DNA of 25,249 nt from Mycolicibacterium malmesburyense (GCF_001050015.1 NZ_CVTB01000290.1:1-25249); one strand, 5' to 3'. Positions 11,066 through 18,838 are shown, counted from the stretch's first letter. Translations and numbers: made by a program. Notes: a model not told the origin generated them from the letters alone.

Positions 11066-12682
11066 GTGCCGTCTCGCCGTCCCGCAGCGTCGCTGCTGTT
11101 CACCGCGCTTGCGGCGACCGTCGTGATGTTGCCGATGGCGCTGTTCGGATTGCCCGGTGACGACGACGCGGCGAAGATCGAGGCGCCCCAACTCGCGCAG
11201 CGGCCGCTGACCGGTGTCGGCGGCGGCGAGACCATCCGCGAGATCCACCAGGACACCCCGTTCTCGATGGTGGCGCTGACCGCACAGGACTTCACCGGCA
11301 CCACGGCTCGGGTGCGGGCCAAGAAGGCCGACGGCACCTGGGGGCCGTGGTACGACGCCGAACCCCTCGAAGGCGTCGGACCCGACTCGCCGTCGGCCGG
11401 GCCGATCGGCACCGAACCGGTGTTCGTGGGTCGCACCACCACGGTGCAGATCGCCGTGACCCGTCCGCCCGACGCACCGAAGACCCCGGAGGACGCGCCC
11501 GAGCCCGCCGAAGGGCTCGGTTACGTGCCGGCCAACACCGAGCAGCCGTTCGGGCAGAACCTCAACGCGGTGCTGATCAGCCCGCCGCAGGCCCCGCCAG
11601 TCGACACGCTGCCCCCGCCGTCGGCTGTGAACGCGCCCGGCGTGCCGCCGAACATCATCAACCGCGCCCACTGGGGCGCCGACGAGTCGATGCGCTGCGG
11701 AGACCCCCGGTTCGACAGGGGAGTTCGCGCGGGCATCGTGCACCACACCGCCGGCAGCAACGAATACGCCCCGCAGGACTCGGCGGGCATCGTGCGCTCG
11801 ATTTACGAGTACCACACCCGCACGTTGGGCTGGTGCGACATCGCGTACAACGCGCTGGTCGACAAGTTCGGGCAGGTTTTCGAGGGCCGTGCGGGCGGTA
11901 TCACCCGCCCCGTCGAAGGCGCGCACACCGGTGGCTTCAACCACGACACCTGGGGTGTGGCGATGATGGGCAACTTCGAGGTCGTGCCGCCGACGCCGAT
12001 CCAGCTGCGCACCACGGCCCGACTGCTCGGATGGCGGCTGGGTCTCGACCACATCGACCCGCGCGGCACCGTCGTGATGGCCTCCGCGGGCGGGTCGTTC
12101 TCGAAGTTCCCGACCGGTTCGACACCGCTGCTGCCCGCGATCTTCACCCACCGCGACGTCGGCGCCACCGAGTGCCCTGGCAACGCGGCGTACGCGTTGA
12201 TGGACCACATCCGCGACATCGCCGCGCGCTTCCACCAGCCACCCGGCCCCGACGACTTGGCCGAATCCCTGCGCGGCGGCGCGATTTTCGCGAAGTGGGA
12301 GGCCATGGGCGGAATGAACAGCCCGCTGGGCAGGCCGACGTCGCTGGAGGCCCAGGGAGAGGGCGGTGCCCGCTACGTCACGTTCGAGCGCGGCGCGGTC
12401 TACTGGTCACCCGAGAGCGGTGCCGAGCCGCTGACCGGCGAGATCTACAAGGCCTGGGGGACACTCGGTTTCGAACGAGGTGCGCTCGGACTGCCCACCA
12501 GCGGCGAGATCCACGAACCCCTGTACATCGTCCAAAACTTCCAGCACGGCACGCTGAACTTCGACCGCGAGAAGGGCACGGTGACACGGGTTTTCGACGG
12601 CATCCCGGTCGAACTGCCGAAACCCGACTTCGACACCCCACCCGTCCAGCTCGAGCGGTTCACACCGCCGATGAGCACCTGA
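11066..12682 (+). CDS. Secreted PGRP/N-acetylmuramoyl-L-alanine amidase-like protein with LGFP repeats (Rv3811/csp-like)
   Basis: This 538-aa exported protein starts with a signal peptide (hydrophobic about 10-30). A jelly-roll-like stretch follows (about 60-140). Then comes an Amidase_2/PGRP domain from about residue 195 (NRAHWGADE) to about 390. Zinc-site signatures of that family are visible: VHHT at the start, THRDVG and TECPGN at the end, and GWCDIAYN with the catalytic Tyr region. The C-terminus carries LGFP-type repeats (KWEAMGGMNSPLGRPTS and AWGTLGFERGALGLPTS) that are thought to bind the cell wall. The likely role is peptidoglycan cleavage or recognition in the envelope. The M. tuberculosis homologue is about the same length. 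The GTG at 11066 appears leaderless. The gene ends 3 bp from the convergent HAD gene. Confidence 0.9.
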   Translation: MPSRRPAASLLFTALAATVVMLPMALFGLPGDDDAAKIEAPQLAQRPLTGVGGGETIREIHQDTPFSMVALTAQDFTGTTARVRAKKADGTWGPWYDAEPLEGVGPDSPSAGPIGTEPVFVGRTTTVQIAVTRPPDAPKTPEDAPEPAEGLGYVPANTEQPFGQNLNAVLISPPQAPPVDTLPPPSAVNAPGVPPNIINRAHWGADESMRCGDPRFDRGVRAGIVHHTAGSNEYAPQDSAGIVRSIYEYHTRTLGWCDIAYNALVDKFGQVFEGRAGGITRPVEGAHTGGFNHDTWGVAMMGNFEVVPPTPIQLRTTARLLGWRLGLDHIDPRGTVVMASAGGSFSKFPTGSTPLLPAIFTHRDVGATECPGNAAYALMDHIRDIAARFHQPPGPDDLAESLRGGAIFAKWEAMGGMNSPLGRPTSLEAQGEGGARYVTFERGAVYWSPESGAEPLTGEIYKAWGTLGFERGALGLPTSGEIHEPLYIVQNFQHGTLNFDREKGTVTRVFDGIPVELPKPDFDTPPVQLERFTPPMST

Positions 12683-12685
12683 GGC

Positions 12686-13501
12686 TCAGCTCCACCACCG
12701 TTCGAGCACGCGCGCGACACCGTCCTTGTTGTTGGTCGCGGTGATCTCGTCGGCCGCCGCCAACGCCTCCGGATGCGCGTGTTCCATCGCGACGCCCAGC
12801 CCCGCCCACTGCAGCATCGGCACGTCGTTGGGCATGTCGCCGAAGGTGACGATCTTCTCGGCGGTGATGCCCAGCGGCGTGGCCAGATCCGCCACGCCCG
12901 TGGCCTTGCTGATGCCCGACGGCATGACCTCGACGAGGCCGTTGTTGGTCGAGTAGGTGATATCGCCGATGCCGACAACGTGTTCGGCGAGCGCGGCGGC
13001 CATATCGGAGCTCTGTGCGCCCGCCTTACGGACGAGCAGTTTGATCGCGGGCGCGCTCAGCAGATCCTCGAAGGACACCTCGGTGTTGTCCGGGTTCAGC
13101 CACGCGTGTTCGTAACCGGGTGAGCTGACGAACTGCGGGGTCGCGGCGTCGTGGGCGCTGTCCCCCACCCGCTCGACGGCCAGGCCCGCGCCCGGGATGA
13201 CCCGGGTGGCGATCTCGGCGAGCTCACCGAGCACATCGGTGGACAGCGTGCGCGCGAACACGATGCGGTCGGTCGCCGGGTCGTAGATGACCGCGCCGTT
13301 GGCGCACACCGCCATCGGCGCGAATCCGAGCGCGTCGACGACCGGCTGCACCCACCGCGGCGGCCGCCCGGTGGCGAGCACGAACTTCGTCCCGTCCTCG
13401 ACCGCGGCGGTCACCGCGGCCTTGGTGCGCGTGGAAACCTTCTCGTCGTCGTCGATCAGCGTGCCGTCCACGTCCGACGCGATCAGCAGGGGCCGGGTCA
13501 T
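12686..13501 (-). CDS. HAD-superfamily (Cof/SPP-type) hydrolase (Rv3813c-like)
   Basis: This 271-aa cytoplasmic phosphatase belongs to the HAD IIB (Cof) class. Motif I is SDVDGTL (Asp10, Asp12), motif II is ATGRP (Thr44), the motif III Lys is in GISKATG (about 199), and motif IV is GDMPNDVPML (221-230). A C2-type cap occupies about 85-190. Substrates of such enzymes are typically sugar phosphates or FMN-like phosphates; the real substrate cannot be inferred. The ATG at 13501 overlaps the stop of the upstream acyltransferase as ATGA, so it is the third gene of that operon. It ends 3 bp from the stop of the convergent amidase-like gene. Confidence 0.92.
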   Translation of the reverse strand: MTRPLLIASDVDGTLIDDDEKVSTRTKAAVTAAVEDGTKFVLATGRPPRWVQPVVDALGFAPMAVCANGAVIYDPATDRIVFARTLSTDVLGELAEIATRVIPGAGLAVERVGDSAHDAATPQFVSSPGYEHAWLNPDNTEVSFEDLLSAPAIKLLVRKAGAQSSDMAAALAEHVVGIGDITYSTNNGLVEVMPSGISKATGVADLATPLGITAEKIVTFGDMPNDVPMLQWAGLGVAMEHAHPEALAAADEITATNNKDGVARVLERWWS

Positions 13502-14268
13502 AGGGCAGACCGGCGACTCTTGGCTTCCCGCAGGGCGCGCTTGCGGGCCCGTTCGGCCAGTTCCGCTTCGTCAAGCGCCCTGGCCTCGTCCAGGGTCGGT
13601 GCCGAACCGCCGAGGCGGCGCGGCACCCAATACGCCCCTTCCGGGTGGGGATAGTCGCGCTGCGCCTCGTGCAGCAGTTCGGTCATCGCCGAACGCAATT
13701 CCTGCAATGTCTGCTCCATCGTCTCGCCGGCCCGTATCGGGGTACCCGCCTGCACCGTGATCGGAATCTTGGTGCGGCCGAGACGGCGGGGATGGTCCTT
13801 GGTCCAGAGCCGCTGGGCACCCCAGACGATGAGCGGAACGATCGGCACGTCGGCGTCGCGGGCCATGCGGGCCGCCCCGGTCTTGAAGTCCTTGAGCTCG
13901 AAGCTGCGGCTGATGGTGGCCTCCGGATAGACGCCGACGAGCTCTCCGGCGCGCAGGCGATCCACCGCGACGGCGTACGCACCGGCGCCCGCATGGCGAT
14001 CCACCGGGATGGTGCCCGTGTGACGGATCAGGAAGTTGATCGCCTTCACTTCCTGCATCTCCTGTTTGATCATGAAGCGCAGCCGCCGCTTGCGGTAGTG
14101 CACCGCCAGCGCGGCCGGAAGCCAGTCGATGTAACTCGTGTGGTTGATCGCGATCACCGCGCCGTCGCTGCCGGGGATGTTCTCCAAGCCGCGAAAGGCG
14201 ATCTTGAGTCCGTCGATCCTGACCGCCGCTTTGACCAGAACCTCGAGCGTGAAGAAGACGGGCTCCAT
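13498..14268 (-). CDS. PlsC-like 1-acylglycerol-3-phosphate acyltransferase (Rv3814c-Rv3816c family), copy 1
   Basis: This 256-aa lysophospholipid acyltransferase-family protein has the catalytic HX4D box (NHTSYID, His43-Asp48) and the substrate box GVYPEATISRSFE (about 112-124). Other family blocks are FMIKQEM, GAARMARDADVPIVP and WGAQRLWTKDHP. It probably acylates lysophosphatidic acid or a related glycolipid on the inner membrane. The frame is open upstream to 14601, but similarity to its paralogue begins at MEPVFFTLEV, so the ATG at 14268 is the start. This is 5 bp after the stop of copy 2. The C-terminus is charged (RARKRALREAKSRR). It is coupled to the HAD gene by an ATGA overlap. The exact acceptor is unknown. 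Confidence 0.9.
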   Translation of the reverse strand: MEPVFFTLEVLVKAAVRIDGLKIAFRGLENIPGSDGAVIAINHTSYIDWLPAALAVHYRKRRLRFMIKQEMQEVKAINFLIRHTGTIPVDRHAGAGAYAVAVDRLRAGELVGVYPEATISRSFELKDFKTGAARMARDADVPIVPLIVWGAQRLWTKDHPRRLGRTKIPITVQAGTPIRAGETMEQTLQELRSAMTELLHEAQRDYPHPEGAYWVPRRLGGSAPTLDEARALDEAELAERARKRALREAKSRRSAL

Positions 14269-14273
14269 GGCCG

Positions 14274-15050
14274 CTATCCCGGTGCCCCGCTGGGGTCGGG
14301 ACGCTGGGCGCGCCGTGCGGCCTTCTCGGCGGCCTCCTCGGCGTCCATCCGGTTGGCCTCGGCGAGCGTCGGCGCGCCCCCGCCCAGCCGATGCGGCACC
14401 CAGAACTCGCCCGGGGGGTGCGGACCGTACTCGTCCTGCACGCGCTCGAGCAGGTGCTGCATCCGCGAATGCAACAGCGCCGTCAGGTCCGCCGCGGGCA
14501 GGGTCGGCTCGATCGGCTCGCCGACCGCGATGGAGATGGGGACCTTGGGTCGCCACATCTTCTTCGGGTGGCCCTTGGTCCAGATCCGCTGCGCGCCCCA
14601 CACGATGTGGGGGACGATCGGCACGCCCGCGGCGATCGCCATGCGGGCGGCCCCGGATTTGAACTCCTTGACCTCGAAGCTGCGGCTGATGGTGGCCTCG
14701 GGATAGACCCCGACAAGTTCGCCTTCCTTGAGCTTGAGGCAGGCTTGCGCGAACGAGTCGGCGCCGCTGTCGCGGTCCACCTCGATGTGGCGCAGGCTGC
14801 GCATGATCGGACCCGCGATCTTGTTGTCGAAGACCTCTCTTTTCGCCATGAAGCGGACCTTGCGTCCGAGGCCCTGCCGGTAGGCGGGTAAGCCCGCGAA
14901 CGTGAAGTCGAAATAGCTGGTGTGATTGATGGCGATCACCGCGCCGCCTGTGGTCGGCAGGTTCTCCACACCGGTGACGGTGAACTTGAGCCCCTGCACG
15001 CGCCAGATCAGCCGCGCCAGCTGAATGACGGTGCCGTATACGGGTTCCAC
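14274..15050 (-). CDS. PlsC-like acyltransferase (Rv3814c-Rv3816c family), copy 2
   Basis: This 258-aa paralogue of the next gene has the same layout: MEPVYGTV start, HX4D box NHTSYFD (His43-Asp48) and GELVGVYPEATISRSFE (110-126). KSGAARMAIAAGVPIVP and WGAQRIWTKGHP follow, then a C-terminal PHRLGGGAPTLAEANRMDAEEA. It should acylate a lysolipid at the inner membrane. It uses a GTG start at 15050 (codon 2 GAA), where similarity to copy 1 starts. TAGGCT 7 nt before the GTG and the lack of a Shine-Dalgarno suggest a leaderless transcript leading the three-gene operon. M. tuberculosis has three tandem members at this place, as I recall; here there are two. Confidence 0.9.
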   Translation of the reverse strand: MEPVYGTVIQLARLIWRVQGLKFTVTGVENLPTTGGAVIAINHTSYFDFTFAGLPAYRQGLGRKVRFMAKREVFDNKIAGPIMRSLRHIEVDRDSGADSFAQACLKLKEGELVGVYPEATISRSFEVKEFKSGAARMAIAAGVPIVPHIVWGAQRIWTKGHPKKMWRPKVPISIAVGEPIEPTLPAADLTALLHSRMQHLLERVQDEYGPHPPGEFWVPHRLGGGAPTLAEANRMDAEEAAEKAARRAQRPDPSGAPG

Positions 15051-15057
15051 ATCGAGC

Positions 15058-15063
15058 AGCCTA
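15058..15063 (-). promoter_or_regulatory. -10 element TAGGCT for the acyltransferase operon
   Basis: TAGGCT on the minus strand ends 7 nt before the GTG at 15050. A TTCGGT 17 bp further upstream is a weak -35 candidate. The arrangement predicts a leaderless mRNA. Confidence 0.45.
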
Positions 15064-15198
15064 GTCGGGTGAGAAGGCCCACCGAACCCGTGCCGATGCC
15101 TTCGATCGCCACGCGGATCGCAGGTCGCTTTGCTCGCGACGGGCCTCCCCCGGACCCGTCACGGCCGCGCGTGGGACGAACAGGGTCCGGCGGCGGGC

Positions 15199-15232
15199 TA
15201 GACTCGCCGCGAGCAGTCATCTTCGCCGGAGG
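15199..15232 (+). promoter_or_regulatory. -10 element and ribosome-binding site of the MBL-Rieske gene
   Basis: TAGACT (15199-15204, TANNNT class) would start a leader of about 30 nt. GGAGGGG from 15228 ends a few bases before the GTG at 15240 and decides that start. The -10 call is tentative; the Shine-Dalgarno is clear. Confidence 0.5.
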
Positions 15233-15239
15233 GGTATTT

Positions 15240-16790
15240 GTGCAGGTCACGAGCATCGGTCATGCGGGGTTCCGCATCGACACCGCGGCCGGGAGCATCC
15301 TGTGTGATCCCTGGGTGAACCCGGCGTACTTCGCGTCGTGGTTCCCGTTCCCCGACAACAGCGCGCTGGACTGGGACGCGCTCGGCGACTGCGACTACCT
15401 GTACGTCTCGCATCTGCACCGCGATCACTTCGATCCGAAGCTGCTGCGCGAGCACGTCAACAAGGACGCGGTGGTGTTGCTGCCGGACTACCCGGTGCCC
15501 GACCTGCGCCGTGAACTCGAGAAGCTCGGCTTCCACCGGTTCTTCGAGACCACCGATTCGGTGCGCCACACGGTGTCGGGCCCGAAGGGCGACCTCGGTG
15601 TGATGATCATCGCGCTGCGCGCCCCGGCCGACGGTCCGATCGGCGATTCCGGGCTCGTGGTCGACGACGGGGCGACGGTCGCGTTCAACATGAACGACGC
15701 GCGCCCGGTCGACCTCGACGTGGTGCACGCCGACTTCGGCCACGTCGACGTGCACATGCTCCAGTACTCCGGCGCCATCTGGTATCCGATGGTCTACGAC
15801 ATGCCCGCGCGCGCCAAGGAGGCGTTCGGCATCCAGAAACGTCAGCGCCAGATGGACCGCTGCCGGCAGTACATCGCCCAGGTCGGGGCCACCTGGGTCA
15901 TTCCGTCCGCGGGCCCGCCGTGCTTCCTGGATCCGGAGCTACGCGACCTCAACGACGACCACGGCGACCCGGCCAACATCTTCCCCGACCAGATGGTGTT
16001 TCTGGGCCAGATGCGCACGCACGGCCACGACGGCGGGCTGCTGATGATTCCCGGTTCGACGGCGACTTTCACGGGCGCGCAACTGGATTCGCTGAACCAC
16101 CCGCTGCCCGACGATGAAGTGGAAGCGATCTTCACCACCGGCAAGGCCGATTACATCGCCGACTACGCCGAGCGGATGGCGCCGGTGCTGGCCGCGGAGA
16201 AGGCGAGCTGGGCCGACGCGGCGGGGGAGTCGCTGCTGGAGCCGCTGCGCACCGCGTTCGAGCCGATCATGATCCAGAGCGATCAGATCTGTGACGGCAT
16301 CGGCTATCCGGTCGAGCTGAGGCTCGGCCCGGAAACGGTCGTCCTCGACTTCCCGAAACGGGTTGTCCGCGAGCCGATTCCCGAGGAGAAGTTCCGGTAC
16401 GGCTTCGCGATCCCACCGGAGTTGGTGCGCACCGTCCTGCGCGACGACGAACCGGACTGGGTCAACACCATCTTCCTGTCCACCCGGTTCCGGGCGTGGC
16501 GGGTCGGCGGGTACAACGAGTACCTGTACACGTTCTTCAAGTGCCTGACCGACGAGCGGATCGCCTACGCCGACGGCTGGTTCGCCGAAGCGCACGACGA
16601 CTCGGCGTCGATCACCCTGGACGGCTGGGAGATCCAGCGACGGTGCCCGCACCTGAAGGCCGACCTGTCGAAGTTCGGCGTGGTGGAGGGCAAGACGCTG
16701 ACCTGCAATCTGCACGGGTGGCAATGGAACCTGGAGAACGGCCGCTGCCTGACCACCAAGGGTCACGAGCTGCGGAGCGAACGGAAGTGA
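15240..16790 (+). CDS. Metallo-beta-lactamase-fold protein with C-terminal Rieske [2Fe-2S] domain (Rv3818-like)
   Basis: This 516-aa protein joins two redox/metal modules. The N-terminal part is an UlaG-like metallo-beta-lactamase fold: VTSIGHAGFRI, CDPWVNPAY, then HLHRDH (His58-His63) as the metal motif. Further on are FNMNDARP, GAIWYPM and SAGPPCF. The C-terminus is a Rieske centre: Cys469-x-His471, 17 residues, then Cys489-x2-His492 (CPH and CNLH). The length equals the M. tuberculosis homologue. CMP-Neu5Ac hydroxylase (CMAH) also combines a Rieske domain with this MBL fold, in the opposite order, so a monooxygenase role is a reasonable inference; the substrate is unknown. The GTG at 15240 has a strong Shine-Dalgarno. 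Its stop overlaps the next gene as GTGA. Confidence 0.92.
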   Translation: MQVTSIGHAGFRIDTAAGSILCDPWVNPAYFASWFPFPDNSALDWDALGDCDYLYVSHLHRDHFDPKLLREHVNKDAVVLLPDYPVPDLRRELEKLGFHRFFETTDSVRHTVSGPKGDLGVMIIALRAPADGPIGDSGLVVDDGATVAFNMNDARPVDLDVVHADFGHVDVHMLQYSGAIWYPMVYDMPARAKEAFGIQKRQRQMDRCRQYIAQVGATWVIPSAGPPCFLDPELRDLNDDHGDPANIFPDQMVFLGQMRTHGHDGGLLMIPGSTATFTGAQLDSLNHPLPDDEVEAIFTTGKADYIADYAERMAPVLAAEKASWADAAGESLLEPLRTAFEPIMIQSDQICDGIGYPVELRLGPETVVLDFPKRVVREPIPEEKFRYGFAIPPELVRTVLRDDEPDWVNTIFLSTRFRAWRVGGYNEYLYTFFKCLTDERIAYADGWFAEAHDDSASITLDGWEIQRRCPHLKADLSKFGVVEGKTLTCNLHGWQWNLENGRCLTTKGHELRSERK

Positions 16791-17119
16791 CGGCGCCGCA
16801 ACAGCTTTACGACGACGGCATGATCCAGGTCGACCGGGAGGCGGTCACGCTGCGCCGCTACCACTTCCCGTCGGGCACGTCGAAGGTCATTCCGCTGCGC
16901 ACGATCCGCGGTTACACCGCGTCACCGTTGAACTGGTTGCACCGCTACCGACTCTGGGGCAGTTCAGATCTGCGGCGCTGGCTGCCGTTGGATGTGTGGC
17001 GGCCGCTGAAGGCCACGCTGGTCACCTTCGACGTGGACGGCAACCGGTGGCAACCGGCGTGCACCCCCGAGCATCCCGACCGGTTCATCGAGGTGCTCGA
17101 CGAACTGCTCGAGGATTAA
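16787..17119 (+). CDS. Conserved mycobacterial protein of unknown function (Rv3819-like)
   Basis: This 110-aa protein matches the size and position of Rv3819 (111 aa). The GTG at 16787 overlaps the stop of the Rieske gene (GTGA), so translation is coupled. It is rich in Arg and Trp, with a beta-rich pattern (MIQVDREAVTLRRYHF, KVIPLRTIRGYTA, LVTFDVDGNRW) and a C-terminal helix (RFIEVLDELLED). This resembles a small PH-like fold, but that is only a guess. No signal peptide or membrane segment is present. The fixed pairing with the MBL-Rieske gene suggests a joint function. Its TAA stop shares bases with the stop of the convergent gene. Confidence 0.85.
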   Translation: MTAPQQLYDDGMIQVDREAVTLRRYHFPSGTSKVIPLRTIRGYTASPLNWLHRYRLWGSSDLRRWLPLDVWRPLKATLVTFDVDGNRWQPACTPEHPDRFIEVLDELLED

Positions 17120-17679
17120 CGGACGCTTCGGCGCATCCGTCGCGCCGCCAATATCCCCACTCCTGCCGTCGCCACCCACGGACCGGCCACGATGATCGGG
17201 TCCAGCCACATGTGATTGGCATCCGCCCGTTTGCTTTTCGCGCGCGCGGCCAGGCCGTTGTGGGTGAACTCGGTCTTGACCCCGGTCTCGGTGATCGGGT
17301 TGTCCGGACGCAGGCTGATCAGCGACTGCAGATGGTGCTCGGCGGCGTCCACGCGATCGGCCAGGATCAGTAGCAGCCAGTGGGCGGCGCGCCCCTCGCT
17401 GTACGTGCGGTAGGAATAGCGCCGGATCGCCCCCGAGAGCCCCCGCGGCGGCGTCGACGTGCCGAAAACCGGTGTCAGGAACTGGTGTTCGATGGATCGC
17501 TCCCGCGGCCACTTCTCGGGCTGGCGCTCGGGGAAGTCCCAGCGGGCGCCGGTGTCGACGGCCTTGAGCTTGGGCACCGACGGCCGGTCGGCCGGGTCGA
17601 GATCGACACCCCAGCCCGGAATGCGGGCTCGCAGATCGTCGGAGGTCGGGACGGGCGGGTGGTCGGCGGTGTAGGTCAT
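17116..17679 (-). CDS. Hypothetical protein with C-terminal membrane anchor, partner of the zinc ADH
   Basis: I do not recognise a named family for this 187-aa protein. A hydrophilic Pro/Asp-rich N-terminus (1-60) is followed by a middle part with RERSIEHQFLTPVFG and RRYSYRTYSEGRAAHWLLLILADRVDAAEHHL. One hydrophobic helix (about 161-179) runs into a basic tail (ARRMRRSVR), so it is probably tail-anchored with a cytoplasmic bulk. The ATG at 17679 is preceded by AGGAAG with good spacing and lies 10 bp after the stop of the alcohol dehydrogenase, so the two form an operon. It may be an adaptor or membrane recruiter for the enzyme, but nothing proves that. It ends overlapping the convergent Rv3819-like stop by 4 bp. 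Confidence 0.82.
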   Translation of the reverse strand: MTYTADHPPVPTSDDLRARIPGWGVDLDPADRPSVPKLKAVDTGARWDFPERQPEKWPRERSIEHQFLTPVFGTSTPPRGLSGAIRRYSYRTYSEGRAAHWLLLILADRVDAAEHHLQSLISLRPDNPITETGVKTEFTHNGLAARAKSKRADANHMWLDPIIVAGPWVATAGVGILAARRMRRSVR

Positions 17680-17689
17680 GGTCTTCCTG

Positions 17690-18838
17690 TCAGGCGGCGT
17701 TGGGCACGATGACCGGCTTGATGCAGTCGTCGAGCTTGGCGGGGAAGATGTGGTAGCCCTCGGCGATGTGTTCGAGCGGAATACGGTGCGTGACAATGTC
17801 ATTGGGCTTAAGGTAGCCGTTCTGGATGTGCGAGAACAACCGCGGCCACTGCCGCTTGACCGGGCACTGGTTCATCCGCAGCGTCAGTCCCTTGTTCAGC
17901 GCGTCGCCGAACTTCACCGCGGAGAAGATCGGCCCGTAGGCGCCCATCACCGAGACGGTGCCGCCCTTGCGCACCGAGTCGATCGCCCAGTTCAGTGCCA
18001 CGGGTGAGCCACCCTGCAGCTTGAGTTTGGCGGCGGTCACGTGCTGCAGCAGGTTCCCGTCGGCCTCGGCGCCCACCGCGTCGATCGCCACATCGGCGCC
18101 GAGATATCCGGTGGTCTTCTTCATCTCCACGACGACGTCGTCGCACTCGGCGAAGTTGAGGGTCTCGGCGTGGGCGAATATGCGGGCCTTCTCCAGCCGG
18201 TATTCGAGATGGTCGATGACGATCACCCGGCCCGCGCCCATCAGCCACGCGGATTTCGCGGCGTACAGGCCCACCGGCCCGGCCCCGAACACCGCGACGA
18301 CGTCGCCCTCGACGATGTCGCCGAGTTGTGCGCCGAAGTAGCCGGTGGCCAACGCGTCGGTGCACATCAGCGCGTCCTCGTCGGCCATCCAGTCCGGGAT
18401 GAGCGCCGGGCCCACGTCGGCGAACGGCACCCGGAGGAACTCTGCCTGGCCGCCGTCGTATCCGCCGCACGTGTGCGAGTAGCCGTAGATCCCGCCGACG
18501 GCGGTCGCGTTCGGGTTCACGTTGTGACAGTTGGAGTACAGGCCGCGGGCGCAGAAGTAGCACGAACCGCAGAAGATGTTGAACGGCACCATGACCCGGT
18601 CACCGACCTCGAGGTTCTGCACCGACGAGCCGACCTGCTCGACCACGCCGATGAACTCGTGGCCGAACGTCATGCCGACCCGGGTGTCGGGCATCATGCC
18701 GTGGTAGAGGTGCAGGTCCGAACCGCAGATCGCCGCGAGCGTCACCCGCACGATCGCGTCGTTCGGGTGCTCGATCGGCGGAATGTCCTTTTCTTCCACC
18801 CGCACCTTGTACGGGCCGCGGTAAACCATCGCCTTCAC
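17690..18838 (-). CDS. Zinc-dependent alcohol dehydrogenase (formaldehyde dehydrogenase-like MDR)
   Basis: This 382-aa medium-chain dehydrogenase/reductase would oxidise an alcohol or aldehyde adduct with NAD(P). Catalytic zinc ligands are Cys38 (CGSD) and His60-Glu61 (GHEF). The structural zinc lobe is C90xxCxxCx7C104. The Rossmann motif is GAGPVG (185-190). The CTDALATGYFGA segment and long interdomain loop resemble glutathione-independent formaldehyde dehydrogenase and related threonine-dehydrogenase-like MDRs. The substrate is not determined by the sequence. The GTG at 18838 has a strong AGGAGG six bases upstream; an internal ATG at codon 4 is less likely. It is followed at 10 bp by the membrane-anchored partner. 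M. tuberculosis carries other genes at this site. Confidence 0.92.
   Translation of the reverse strand: MKAMVYRGPYKVRVEEKDIPPIEHPNDAIVRVTLAAICGSDLHLYHGMMPDTRVGMTFGHEFIGVVEQVGSSVQNLEVGDRVMVPFNIFCGSCYFCARGLYSNCHNVNPNATAVGGIYGYSHTCGGYDGGQAEFLRVPFADVGPALIPDWMADEDALMCTDALATGYFGAQLGDIVEGDVVAVFGAGPVGLYAAKSAWLMGAGRVIVIDHLEYRLEKARIFAHAETLNFAECDDVVVEMKKTTGYLGADVAIDAVGAEADGNLLQHVTAAKLKLQGGSPVALNWAIDSVRKGGTVSVMGAYGPIFSAVKFGDALNKGLTLRMNQCPVKRQWPRLFSHIQNGYLKPNDIVTHRIPLEHIAEGYHIFPAKLDDCIKPVIVPNAA

Noticed and set aside
11003..12235. A 410-codon antisense frame over the amidase gene
   Set aside because: Low-complexity Arg/Gly/His composition and no domain; the plus-strand frame has a signal peptide and zinc motifs.
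13498..14601. A longer acyltransferase starting at 14601
   Set aside because: The extra 111 residues overlap copy 2 in another frame and look like GC-shadow sequence; the paralogue alignment starts at MEPVF (14268).
12686..18838. A new defence or antiphage island around the HAD, MBL-Rieske and dehydrogenase genes
   Set aside because: No nuclease, integrase, TIR, helicase or other defence hallmark is present; composition is uniform and most of these genes are syntenic with M. tuberculosis.
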